A program made the position numbers and the translations under genes. Shown here piece by piece: positions 17,542 to 26,623 of a DNA stretch of 64,000 nucleotides (the stretch's first letter is position 1; the number at the start of each line of letters is the position of its first letter). The stretch lies in NCBI RefSeq assembly GCF_000238355.1, contig NZ_AHCA01000009.1, positions 124,001-188,000 on the forward strand, written 5' to 3'. This stretch comes from Pseudoalteromonas haloplanktis ATCC 14393 (lineage in GTDB: Bacteria > Pseudomonadota > Gammaproteobacteria > Enterobacterales > Alteromonadaceae). Below the pieces are notes generated by a model that was given only the letters and a program-made list of their open reading frames with translations, did not search any database and was not told where the DNA came from.

Positions 17542-20043
17542 GTGATTTTATTAAAACGAACTTTACAATTTTTTATCATTTGCACGTTTTTGGGGCTCAT
17601 TACTTTAGTAAGCCTTTATTATTACGTTAAATCTGATATCCCCAGTGTGCAAGTTTTAAAAGACGTGCAATTACAAACTCCTATGCAAGTATTTTCTAAA
17701 GATGGTTTATTAATCAACCAGTTCGGTGAAAAACGCCGTATTCCAGTGACCATCGATGAGATACCGCAACCGCTTATAGATGCTATATTAGCCACTGAAG
17801 ACAATCGTTTTTATGACCATATAGGCATAGATCCTATAGGTATTTTGCGTTCAGCGCTCGTATTAATTTCAACGGGAGAGAAAAAACAAGGCGCAAGTAC
17901 TATTACCATGCAGCTAGCCCGTAACTTTTTCTTAACACGAGAAAAAGCCTACATTCGTAAGGTCAAAGAAATTTTTATCGCACTGCATATTGAAAATTTA
18001 CTCAGCAAAGATGAAATACTTGCTTTATACCTAAATAAAATAGAATTAGGTAATCGCGCTTTCGGCATCGGCGCCGCAGCACAAGTCTATTACGGGAAAA
18101 ACCTAAACGAATTAAATTTAGCGCAAATGGCGATGATAGCTGGCTTACCTAAAGCGCCGTCGGCATTAAACCCAATTAGAAACCCAATCCGTGCCAAAGC
18201 GCGACGTAATGTAGTATTGGGTCGTATGCTAGATGAAAAATATATCTCTAGAGCCGAGTATGATGAAGCTACCAACGCTCCTATTACTGCTAAGTTTCAT
18301 GGGGCTGAAATCGAGCTGTATGCACCTTATATCTCAGAAATGGTACGCGCTGAAATGGTGGCCCGATACGGCTACGAACGAGCTTATAATACCGGCTTTA
18401 AGGTTTTTACCAGTGTTGAATCTGACGTACAGGCAGCGGCACAAACTGCCCTCGTCAATAACTTGCATGCGTATGATATGCGCCATGGCTACCGCGGCCC
18501 TGAGCAACAGTTATGGGATTTTGAAACACAAACCGCTTTAAGCCATAGCGACATTTTAGAAAAGCTAAGGCCAGTAAAAGAAATCGGCCCATTATTAGCT
18601 GCCGCCGTGCTTGAAGTGAGCGAGCAAAGCGCAACTGTCTTATTAAAAAATGGCGAGCAAGCTACTCTTGATTGGAACAACCTGAAATGGGCGCGCAAAT
18701 ATATCACTCGCTATCGCCAAGGGTTTCCACCAAAAACTGCTGGCGACATACTCAATCCAGGCGAGCAAATACTGTTGCGTAAAAATGACGATGGCAGCTA
18801 TCTACTTAGCCAATTGCCTGAAGCATCCAGTGCATTAGTTTCATTAGATCCTAACGATGGTCGTATTAAAGCAATTGTCGGCGGCTATAGTTTTGAGCAA
18901 AGTCAATATAACCGTGCCGTACAAGCGAAGCGTCAAGTGGGCTCTAATATTAAGCCATTTATTTACTCTGCGGCGCTAAACAATGGGTATACCTTAGCCT
19001 CTATTTTAAATGATGCACCAATCAATCAATGGGATAAAAGCTTAGGCGTGGCATGGCGTCCAAAAAATAGCCCAGCAGTTTACAATGGTCCGATCCGTAT
19101 TCGTCGCGCATTGGCACAGTCGAAAAACGTTATTTCGGTGCGCTTATTGCGTGGCGTTGGCTTACACCGCACCGCTGATCACTTATTAAAGTTTGGCTTT
19201 CAAGATAGCGATATTAATCGAAGTGAATCATTAGCACTCGGTAGTGCGTCAATTACACCGCTTGAGCTTGCTCGTGGTATGAGTGCATTTGCCAATGGCG
19301 GCCACTTGATCACCCCGTATTTCATTAATGAAATTCAAGATTCAGCAGGTAATGTATTATTTAAAACAGCACCACTGTTAGCTTGTGATCCTGTGATACC
19401 TCAGGTAACTAATGAACAATTTGAGTTAACAACTGAGCCTCAAAGCAGCCAAGAAGCATCGATGACTCATTGTGCACCACGTATTATCTCGAAACAAAAT
19501 GCATTTTTAATTGCTGATGCAATGCACAGCGCAATATGGGGTGGTGGTAGCTGGGCACATAAAACCGGCTGGAGTGGTACTGGCTGGCGTGCGCAAGCGC
19601 TGGATCGTCGTGACCTTTCAGGCAAAACAGGGACTACCAATGACTCTGTTGATACCTGGTTTAGTGGCTTTAACCGCAATGTGATGACCTCAGTTTGGGT
19701 AGGCTTTGATAACCCAGGTAACCCACTTGGCCGTTCAACCTATAATAACAACATGGATAAAAACCAAATATCTGGTGCTGAATCTGGTGCCAAAACAGCG
19801 CAGCCAGCTTGGGTTGATTTTATGCGTGTTGCCCTCGACGGTAAACCTGAAGCGCCGATTGAGCCACCAGAAGGACTCGTGTCGGTAAGAATCGATTTAG
19901 CAACCGGTTTACTGAGTCAAAAAAATGATTACACCAGTCGCTTTGAATACTTTGAAAAAGGCACCTCGCCAACCAAGTATGTAATGCAACATGTGGAAAA
20001 TGTCTTTGAAGAAGAAACTAAAACAGAAGAAGAGCTGTTTTAA
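17542..20043 (+). CDS. mrcA: Penicillin-binding protein 1A, bifunctional transglycosylase/transpeptidase
   Basis: Polymerises and cross-links peptidoglycan at the inner membrane. 833 residues from GTG 17542 (SD AGGGAAAA). Membrane anchor about 9-28. The GT51 glycosyltransferase domain (about 50-230) has ATEDNRFYDHIGIDPIGILR with catalytic Glu, and QGASTITMQLARNFFL. An OB-like insert follows, then the transpeptidase with SxxK (GSNIKP), SKN (AQSKNVISV) and KTG (SGKTGTTND). A 132-bp region shared with pilM includes a TATACT -10 candidate at 17491. A strong terminator follows. Confidence 0.96.
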   Translation: MILLKRTLQFFIICTFLGLITLVSLYYYVKSDIPSVQVLKDVQLQTPMQVFSKDGLLINQFGEKRRIPVTIDEIPQPLIDAILATEDNRFYDHIGIDPIGILRSALVLISTGEKKQGASTITMQLARNFFLTREKAYIRKVKEIFIALHIENLLSKDEILALYLNKIELGNRAFGIGAAAQVYYGKNLNELNLAQMAMIAGLPKAPSALNPIRNPIRAKARRNVVLGRMLDEKYISRAEYDEATNAPITAKFHGAEIELYAPYISEMVRAEMVARYGYERAYNTGFKVFTSVESDVQAAAQTALVNNLHAYDMRHGYRGPEQQLWDFETQTALSHSDILEKLRPVKEIGPLLAAAVLEVSEQSATVLLKNGEQATLDWNNLKWARKYITRYRQGFPPKTAGDILNPGEQILLRKNDDGSYLLSQLPEASSALVSLDPNDGRIKAIVGGYSFEQSQYNRAVQAKRQVGSNIKPFIYSAALNNGYTLASILNDAPINQWDKSLGVAWRPKNSPAVYNGPIRIRRALAQSKNVISVRLLRGVGLHRTADHLLKFGFQDSDINRSESLALGSASITPLELARGMSAFANGGHLITPYFINEIQDSAGNVLFKTAPLLACDPVIPQVTNEQFELTTEPQSSQEASMTHCAPRIISKQNAFLIADAMHSAIWGGGSWAHKTGWSGTGWRAQALDRRDLSGKTGTTNDSVDTWFSGFNRNVMTSVWVGFDNPGNPLGRSTYNNNMDKNQISGAESGAKTAQPAWVDFMRVALDGKPEAPIEPPEGLVSVRIDLATGLLSQKNDYTSRFEYFEKGTSPTKYVMQHVENVFEEETKTEEELF

Positions 20044-20071
20044 TCGTCGCAATATAAAATCGCAACTACGT

Positions 20072-20098
20072 AAAAAAGCGCCGACTGGCGCTTTTTTA
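20072..20098 (+). terminator. Terminator of mrcA, possibly bidirectional
   Basis: AAAAAAGCGCC-GACT-GGCGCTTTTTT, a compact GC stem with A and T runs on either side, 28 bp after the mrcA stop and just past the convergent metL stop. Confidence 0.85.
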
Positions 20099-20114
20099 TC
20101 ATTGATGATCTCGA

Positions 20115-22460
20115 TTATTTTAGATTTTGTATTAACCAATATAAATCAGAATGTACGCCCGCGGCGGTTACTTCTTTTCCCGCACCTGGGCCTTGGATCA
20201 CCAAGGCATTATCACTATACCACTGGCTGTTGATCACAAAAATATTGTCGCCAGGGGTCAAGTTAGCTAAGGCATCCCCTTGAGTTGCGTATGCCAATCC
20301 CACTTTAGCGGTCACTTTACCATCAGCAATGGTTAACGCACCGGTATAACGCAGTACTTTATTTTCTTTGCCTGCCGCAGCGGCTTTTTCAGCAATAAAG
20401 TCATCTAACAACTGCTTATTATCAAGAAAAGACTGCCAGTCACCATGGGCTAATTGCTCAGGCATTAATGGCGTTAAAGCAATGTCGTCTAGCTCCAACG
20501 TTAAACCTAGCTCACGAGCTAAAATTAATAGCTTACGCTGCATATCTCGCCCTGATAAGTCTTCACGAGGATCAGGCTCGGTGTATCCCATTTGTTGCGC
20601 TTGTAACACTAAATCTGAAAACGCCACACTGCCGTCGTAACTGCTGCACAACCACGAAAGCGTGCCCGAGAATACCCCTTCAATGTGGGTAATGCTATCA
20701 CCACTGTTTTGTAGATCAGCAAGTGCAAAGTTAATTGGTAAACCAGCACCAACGCTGGTGTTATAGCGCCATAACAAATTACGCTCAGCTAAATTACGGC
20801 GTAAGTTTTGATACCAATCATTATTGGCCGTGCCGGCGTATTTATTAGCGCTGATCAAATGACAATCTAAATTTACAAACGCAGGATATAACTCACTAAA
20901 TGCTTCACTGGCGGTAATATCAATCACCACTTTATGTTCGTAATCAAGTTCACTAATACGCGTTAATAAGTCATCCTGTTGATAATCAATCGCTTCGTTT
21001 TGCCACTGTGATTGCCACTGCTCTAGCGCAATACCACTTGGGCTAAACAACATTGCCCGTGAGCGTAACAAACCAACCAGTTTAACGCTAAAATGGTGTT
21101 GCAAACGATTCAGTTGCTGACTCAGTTGCTCAATAAACACTTCGCCAACATTGCCTAATCCCGCCACAATAATAGCCAGCTCCTGACCTTTGTTGATCAA
21201 TTTATCGTGCAATAAGGTTAATACGTCACTATCAATTGATTGATCGGTTAACAACAAAATATAGTCTGCATCTTGGTGGCTAAAACGTGGCGTTAAGCTT
21301 TGCTCAGTAAGCACTTGAGTTGCTTGTTCAAATAGTTGCGCCACATCATTACTTGGCGCGACAACGGCGCAACCATGTAAATTAGATTCAATAATATTAG
21401 CGCGACCTTGCAAATGACTGACCACTTGATGAGTAGCGCTAGCTGGCACCAATAAATAGGTATCTCCATTTTCTATAAAGTGATGCAAACTATGTTGAAT
21501 AAGTTGACTTAATTCACCAATTTCTCCACCACGTAACTGATCAATGCGCAGTAAATCAATATTTTCTAAAGTAGTAATAAAACGCTTCGCTTTACTGTAG
21601 CCTTCTTTAACAATTTCCGTGGCACTGGCTTCTGTTTCATAGCTGCTACGGACCACTAATTTAATATCAGTATTTTTTAATGGCGAAAGTGTTTTCGCAT
21701 GTAATACAGGGTTGCCTAAACGGGCGAGCAGGTTAGCTTGGCCACGACATACCTTTGAGTACTTAATCGCTTTTTTAACTTTACGCGGATCAGTACTAAA
21801 AACCCCTTGGGTGTCGGTCCAAATTGACACTTGTTGAGCATTACAATAACTCCCCAATAAAGTTGCACTGTAATCACTGCCATTACGCCCAAGTGTTACC
21901 GTATTTGCTTGGCAATCGGCGGCAATAAAGCCTGTAACCACATTAATGCTATTGGCCGAAATTAACTGCGCACACGCTTGTTGATTTTTTTGATGTAATA
22001 ATTGCCCATCATTTAAGGTAAATAATTGCCGTGCATCCACATCATTTGCAGCAAGGCCAAGTTGCTGCAAATAGGTTGCTAATAACCGTGCCGACCATAT
22101 TTCACCATGAGCAAGTAATGCAGCTTCCTGTAAGCTTTGCTGTTGCGCTTGTTGTGCTATTAAGGCCAACTCTTGCTCAAGCATATTTAATGCAGCATAT
22201 CGCGCTGTAGGGCTTAGTAATTGCTCAATCAATGTACGTTGGTGATTATCAAGTTGTAGTAAAATATCACTAACCGCTTGCTGATCACCTTGTTGGTAGC
22301 TTTGCCACAGTTTAACTAACGTATTGGTGGTTTTTCCTGCGGCAGAAACCACCACACAGTCACCCGCCTCAGTATGCGCTAAAATAATATTAGCAACGGC
22401 CTGATAACGCTCTGCCGAACTTAAACTAGAACCACCAAATTTATGAACTATATTTACCAT
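20115..22460 (-). CDS. metL: Bifunctional aspartokinase / homoserine dehydrogenase (MetL type)
   Basis: Catalyses the first and third steps of the aspartate pathway to methionine and threonine. 781 residues from ATG 22460; a GTG four codons earlier overlaps the metB stop and is less likely. The aspartokinase domain starts with VHKFGGSSLSSAERY and has LGRNGSDYSATLLG; ACT-like regulatory sequence covers about 300-440; the homoserine dehydrogenase part runs from VAGLGNVGEVF (NAD-binding) through ISANKYAGTANNDWYQNL, GAGLPI and EPDPREDLSGRD. Location in a metBL pair next to metJ favours MetL over ThrA. Ends 71 bp from mrcA, convergent. Confidence 0.95.
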   Translation of the reverse strand: MVNIVHKFGGSSLSSAERYQAVANIILAHTEAGDCVVVSAAGKTTNTLVKLWQSYQQGDQQAVSDILLQLDNHQRTLIEQLLSPTARYAALNMLEQELALIAQQAQQQSLQEAALLAHGEIWSARLLATYLQQLGLAANDVDARQLFTLNDGQLLHQKNQQACAQLISANSINVVTGFIAADCQANTVTLGRNGSDYSATLLGSYCNAQQVSIWTDTQGVFSTDPRKVKKAIKYSKVCRGQANLLARLGNPVLHAKTLSPLKNTDIKLVVRSSYETEASATEIVKEGYSKAKRFITTLENIDLLRIDQLRGGEIGELSQLIQHSLHHFIENGDTYLLVPASATHQVVSHLQGRANIIESNLHGCAVVAPSNDVAQLFEQATQVLTEQSLTPRFSHQDADYILLLTDQSIDSDVLTLLHDKLINKGQELAIIVAGLGNVGEVFIEQLSQQLNRLQHHFSVKLVGLLRSRAMLFSPSGIALEQWQSQWQNEAIDYQQDDLLTRISELDYEHKVVIDITASEAFSELYPAFVNLDCHLISANKYAGTANNDWYQNLRRNLAERNLLWRYNTSVGAGLPINFALADLQNSGDSITHIEGVFSGTLSWLCSSYDGSVAFSDLVLQAQQMGYTEPDPREDLSGRDMQRKLLILARELGLTLELDDIALTPLMPEQLAHGDWQSFLDNKQLLDDFIAEKAAAAGKENKVLRYTGALTIADGKVTAKVGLAYATQGDALANLTPGDNIFVINSQWYSDNALVIQGPGAGKEVTAAGVHSDLYWLIQNLK

Positions 22461-22465
22461 TTCTA

Positions 22466-23725
22466 TTACCACAAAGCCGTATGTGCTGGAGTCAGCTTAA
22501 ATGAGCTTGATTGCTCTTGATCTTGTTGTTGAGAAACCGATGTTGCAGCCGTTGTGTGCTGACCTTGCCCAGGTTTCACCTTATTAAATACGCGTTCTAA
22601 ATCAGCAACCAAATCTTTGGCATCTTCAATACCAACCGAAATACGGATCAGCGTATCGCCTACGCCAGCGGCTAACCGTGCAGTCGCTTCCATTCCTGCA
22701 TGGGTCATGGTTGCAGGATGACAAATTAAACTCTCTACGCCACCGAGCGATTCCGCCAAACTGAACTCTTCTAGGCTAGTTAGAAATGCCGCTGCATCAT
22801 TAATATCACCTTTAATATCAAAGCTTACCATACCACCAAAGCCACGTTGTTGCTGTTTTGCCAACTCATGTTGCGGGTGAGACTCAAGACCTGGGTAATA
22901 GACTTGGCTCACGTAAGGTGAGTTTTCTAAATACTCGGCAATAATAAAGGCATTCTCTTGGTGCTGGCGCAAACGAACATTTAAAGTACGCAGGCCACGT
23001 AAAGTTAAGTAGCTATCAAACGGCGCCCCTGTAATACCAATATTATTTGCCCACCAAGCAAGCTCATCGCCAAGCTCTTGGGTTGCTGCAATCACAGCAC
23101 CGCCTACAACATCAGAGTGACCATTGATATATTTAGTCGTCGAATGCACCACAATATCAACACCAAACTCAATTGGGTTTTGTAATGCTGGTGATAAAAA
23201 GGTGTTATCTGCGCCAACTAATGCGCCACACTGCTTCGCAATTGTGGTGATCGCTTTAATATCTGTTAAGCGTAAAATTGGATTGCTTGGCGTTTCAATC
23301 CAAATAAGCTTTGGTTTTATCTCAAGAATTTTTTGATGGTTTTCAGATTTAGTTAAATCTAAAACTACTAACTTTAATAAGCCACGCTTTTCAAGTGAAG
23401 TAAATAAGCGATAACTGCCACCATAACAATCATGTGGGATCACTAGGGTATCATCGCTACTCAGTAGTTGTGTAGCCAAATGCACTGCAGCCATACCTGT
23501 TGCAGTGATTATACCCTTTGCACCGCCTTCAAGCTTTGCTAGGGTTTCAGCTAAAATGTCACGATTTGGATTACCGCTGCGGCCGTAATCATATTGACGC
23601 TTGGTATCAAAATCGGCAAATGAGTAGGTGGTCGATAAATGAATGGGAGGCACAACAGCACCGTGATGTTTATCTGCATCAATGCCATTACGCACTGCAA
23701 TGGTCGCTTTATTCTTTTGACTCAT
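22466..23725 (-). CDS. metB: Cystathionine gamma-synthase
   Basis: PLP enzyme joining O-succinylhomoserine and cysteine to cystathionine. 419 residues. PLP lysine in HSTTKYINGHSDVVGG, substrate and PLP contacts in YDYGRSGNPNRD and IETPSNPILRLTD, and SLGGVESLICHPATMTHAGM near the end. About 35 extra C-terminal residues (GQGQHTTAATSVSQQQDQEQ...) are Gln/Ser-rich and beyond the usual ~386-residue end. A 5-bp gap separates the stop from metL. Its promoter region shares met boxes with divergent metJ. Confidence 0.95.
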   Translation of the reverse strand: MSQKNKATIAVRNGIDADKHHGAVVPPIHLSTTYSFADFDTKRQYDYGRSGNPNRDILAETLAKLEGGAKGIITATGMAAVHLATQLLSSDDTLVIPHDCYGGSYRLFTSLEKRGLLKLVVLDLTKSENHQKILEIKPKLIWIETPSNPILRLTDIKAITTIAKQCGALVGADNTFLSPALQNPIEFGVDIVVHSTTKYINGHSDVVGGAVIAATQELGDELAWWANNIGITGAPFDSYLTLRGLRTLNVRLRQHQENAFIIAEYLENSPYVSQVYYPGLESHPQHELAKQQQRGFGGMVSFDIKGDINDAAAFLTSLEEFSLAESLGGVESLICHPATMTHAGMEATARLAAGVGDTLIRISVGIEDAKDLVADLERVFNKVKPGQGQHTTAATSVSQQQDQEQSSSFKLTPAHTALW

Positions 23726-23745
23726 AACGTCACCTACAATTAAAT

Positions 23746-23761
23746 GGATGTTTAGACGTCC
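23746..23761. promoter_or_regulatory. Tandem met boxes (MetJ operator)
   Basis: Two adjacent 8-bp boxes. AGACGTCC at 23754-23761 matches AGACGTCT at 7 of 8 positions; its neighbour GGATGTTT at 23746-23753 is, on the opposite strand, a 5 of 8 match. They sit 21 bp upstream of the metB start in the divergent metB/metJ region, where the E. coli operator lies. MetJ with S-adenosylmethionine should repress metBL and perhaps itself here. Confidence 0.75.
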
Positions 23762-23959
23762 AAAAGGTTAGAGGATCGGATTTAAGAAGTCAAAGCATTT
23801 ATGCTGTTTTAGGTGCAAGTACGGCAGTAAAAACATTTATGTTGCTAGATGGCTAAATAACTAGTATTTGACTATCTTATTTAAAACGATAGAATTTCGG
23901 CATCTTTGTGCGCAAAAGGCCGCGCAAACAATTAACAACCTGAGGCAACGACACATCCT

Positions 23960-24280
23960 ATGGCTAAATGGAATGGTGAGTATATTCACCCATACGCAGA
24001 ACACGGGAAAAAATCAGAACAAGTTAAAAAGATCACCGTTTCGATCCCGCTTAATGTATTAAAAGTTTTAACTGATGAGCGTACTCGCCGTCAAATTAAT
24101 AACCTTCGTCACGCAACCAATAGCGAACTACTTTGTGAAGCGTTTTTACATGCGTTTACTGGCCAACCATTGCCAAACGATGAAGACTTACGTAAAGATA
24201 ATCCAGAGAAAGTACCTGAAGAAGTGAAGAAAATCATGCTTGAAATGGGCTTAGAAGTGCCTGTACTCAACGAAGATTAA
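23960..24280 (+). CDS. metJ: Methionine repressor MetJ
   Basis: Ribbon-helix-helix repressor using S-adenosylmethionine as corepressor. 106 residues (E. coli 104), with the DNA-binding strand [46 protein letters not shown] essentially canonical (shown in pieces: [21 protein letters not shown]). The ATG follows TGAGG. Divergent from metB. Confidence 0.98.
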   Translation: MAKWNGEYIHPYAEHGKKSEQVKKITVSIPLNVLKVLTDERTRRQINNLRHATNSELLCEAFLHAFTGQPLPNDEDLRKDNPEKVPEEVKKIMLEMGLEVPVLNED

Positions 24281-24308
24281 AAATAATATACTTCAGGAAT
24301 TAAATACA

Positions 24309-24346
24309 AAAAAACCTCAGCGACTTAACGGTACTGAGGTTTTTTT
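24309..24346. terminator. Bidirectional terminator between metJ and malic enzyme
   Basis: AAAAAACCTCAG, 13-base loop, CTGAGGTTTTTT. Lies 29 bp after metJ and 16 bp from the convergent malic enzyme stop, so it serves both. Confidence 0.85.
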
Positions 24347-24361
24347 ATTGTATGTTCCGAT

Positions 24362-25603
24362 CTAAGCCATATAATTTTCAGGCATATCAATACGTGCGAC
24401 ACCAGAATCAATAGCCGCCTGCGCGACCGCTTTAGCGATACGCGGTAATAAACGCGGATCCATTGGTTTTGGAATGATGTACTCAGGGCCAAACTCAAGC
24501 TTATCAACACCTGCGGCTTTTAATACTTCTACAGGGACTGGCTCTTTAGCAATGCTACGAATAGCATCAACCGCCGCAATTTTCATTTCATCATTTATTT
24601 TGCTAGCGCGTACATCTAGTGCACCACGAAAAATAAATGGGAAACACAATACGTTGTTTACTTGATTTGGATAATCAGAGCGACCCGTCGCCATAATTAA
24701 ATCATTGCGAGCGCTGTGAGCAAGCTCAGGTGATATTTCTGGATCTGGGTTTGAGCAAGCAAATACCACAGGTTTATCAGCCATCAATTTAAGATCTTCT
24801 GGCGCTAATAGATTTGGCCCAGACACCCCAACAAACACGTCAGCATCTGCAATCACATCTTGCAAGGTACGTTTATCAGTATTGTTAGCAAATAGCTGCT
24901 TATATTCGTTTAAGTCATCACGACGAGTATGAATAACCCCTTTACGATCGAGCATATAAATATGTTCGCGCAATGCACCACACTTAATGAGTAGCTCCAT
25001 GCAGGCAACTGCTGCGGCCCCTGCACCTAAACACACGATAATCGCATCTTCAATATCTTTACCTTGCACTTCTAACGCATTAATCATACCTGCTGCGGTC
25101 ACAATCGCGGTACCGTGTTGATCATCATGAAATACTGGGATGCTACAACGTTCAATTAATGCTTTTTCGATTTCAAAACACTCAGGCGCTTTGATATCTT
25201 CTAAGTTGATACCACCAAACGTATCGGCAATATTAGCAACGGTATTGATAAAGTCTTCTGTGGTGTTGTGCTTTACTTCAATATCAATCGAATCAAGGCC
25301 AGCAAAACGTTTAAATAATAACGCTTTCCCTTCCATAACGGGTTTCGACGCCAATGGCCCTAAGTTACCTAAACCTAAGATGGCAGTACCGTTAGTGATA
25401 ACCGCAACCATATTGCCTTTACCCGTGTATTTATAGGCATTAGCAGGATCAGCAGCGATTTCACGTACAGGTTCAGCAACACCAGGGCTATATGCTAAAG
25501 CGAGCTCTTGGACTGTTTCAGCCGGCTTAGTAAGCTCGATACTGATCTTTCCTGGAACGGGGTGCGAATGGTAATGTAAAGCTTGTTCACGAAAATCTGA
25601 CAT
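24362..25603 (-). CDS. Malic enzyme (NADP-type, short form)
   Basis: Oxidative decarboxylation of malate to pyruvate with production of NAD(P)H. 413 residues: malic N-domain (LALAYSPGVAEPVREIA, YTGKGNMVAVITNGTAILGLGNLGP, PVFHDDQHGTAIV) and NAD-binding domain (IVCLGAGAAAVACMELL, VFVGVSGPNLL, ACSNPDPEI). It is the family related to MaeB but lacks the C-terminal phosphotransacetylase-like domain of the ~760-residue enterobacterial enzyme. A 17-bp-spaced direct repeat lies 60-90 bp upstream. NADP rather than NAD preference is inferred from family. Confidence 0.93.
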   Translation of the reverse strand: MSDFREQALHYHSHPVPGKISIELTKPAETVQELALAYSPGVAEPVREIAADPANAYKYTGKGNMVAVITNGTAILGLGNLGPLASKPVMEGKALLFKRFAGLDSIDIEVKHNTTEDFINTVANIADTFGGINLEDIKAPECFEIEKALIERCSIPVFHDDQHGTAIVTAAGMINALEVQGKDIEDAIIVCLGAGAAAVACMELLIKCGALREHIYMLDRKGVIHTRRDDLNEYKQLFANNTDKRTLQDVIADADVFVGVSGPNLLAPEDLKLMADKPVVFACSNPDPEISPELAHSARNDLIMATGRSDYPNQVNNVLCFPFIFRGALDVRASKINDEMKIAAVDAIRSIAKEPVPVEVLKAAGVDKLEFGPEYIIPKPMDPRLLPRIAKAVAQAAIDSGVARIDMPENYMA

Positions 25604-26135
25604 AACGCGATTTTATCCTGCAAGTAAATTAAGTTGAAAGTGAGAGTAAGCAGTTCTTATAGGGAACGACACCTATTAAGGAACGATACCTATATTATAA
25701 TTTAATTCAAGCAATATCAGGTCTATCCTGTTATATGCTATATCCGTTAATTTTATGCGTTTTGTCGGCAAATTTTGCAAAATACCTGTTTTTTTTGCCT
25801 AAAAAATAATTATAAAGCATCAAAATACCTAACTAAAAATGCTTATTAAGTGAGTATTGAAAGCAAAAATCAGCAATAACAGCTATAGCGTTAAAAATTC
25901 AGAAGTTAGCAACATTTAGCTGCATAAACTTTAATTTTATCGGTAAAAGCATCCAAAGTTACATTTTAACAGTAGATTCAATATAAAGAATTAATCACTA
26001 TTTGTCTGTTATTTGCTCGCTATACTGGATATAAAAGTGGGAAATAGTCACAACATAATGAATCTGAGGAGGCGACCTAAATAAGCAAAGCTTAAAGGCT
26101 AAGTGACCGCTGTTTTTATAAACCACAGGCATAAA
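25604..26135. other. Long AT-rich intergenic region upstream of malic enzyme
   Basis: 532 bp with no convincing gene. It should hold the malic enzyme promoter near 25610-25700. The direct repeat GGAACGACACCTAT / GGAACGATACCTAT (25663 and 25680) is the only clear pattern. An AGGAGG at ~26069 has no usable ORF behind it. No tRNA or strong hairpin was found. Confidence 0.5.
25663..25693. repeat. Short direct repeat in the malic enzyme promoter region
   Basis: Two copies of GGAACGAYACCTAT, 13 of 14 bases identical, at a 17-bp period. The position 60-90 bp upstream of the malic enzyme start suggests a tandem operator; no known factor is recognised. Confidence 0.4.
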
Positions 26136-26159
26136 AAAAAGCACCCTAGGGTGCTTTTT
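26136..26159 (-). terminator. Terminator of rpmE
   Basis: AAAAA then the perfect palindrome GCACCCTAGGGTGC then TTTTT, 18 bp past the rpmE stop. Symmetric, so it could act on both strands. Confidence 0.85.
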
Positions 26160-26177
26160 CCGACAAAACAACAATAA

Positions 26178-26390
26178 TTACTTGCTGCTAAGTGAACCGA
26201 AACGCTTGTTGAAGCGATCAACACGGCCACCAGTGTCTAAAACTTTTTGCTTACCAGTGTAAAACGGGTGACACGCAGAACATACGTCTAAGTGAATGTC
26301 TTTACACAGTGTTGAACTAGTTTCGAATTTATTTCCGCATGAACAAGTTGCTGAAATTACTTCGTACTTAGGGTGAATACCTTCTTTCAT
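26178..26390 (-). CDS. rpmE: 50S ribosomal protein L31 (zinc-binding form)
   Basis: 70 residues: [27 protein letters not shown]... with C16, C18, C37 and C40 as the zinc-binding set, so this is the Cys-containing form used when zinc is sufficient. Divergent from priA, as in E. coli. Confidence 0.97.
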   Translation of the reverse strand: MKEGIHPKYEVISATCSCGNKFETSSTLCKDIHLDVCSACHPFYTGKQKVLDTGGRVDRFNKRFGSLSSK

Positions 26391-26623
26391 AGAAACCTCT
26401 AGTTAAGGCCGCATCGCTCTCCAAACCCGAAGTCTGGTACCATACGTCGTTAAAACAAATTATTTAGGACGCGTATTCTATGCAACAACCCCGCTTGCTA
26501 CAAGCTTTAAATAGCGTTTTTGCTAATAAAACAACCAAAAACTTTAAAGCAAAGATTAGCTGCTAGGTTTTTAGCTGTAATTTTAGTACATTAACTTCCT
26601 TGCTAGTTACTGTTTGGGTTGTT

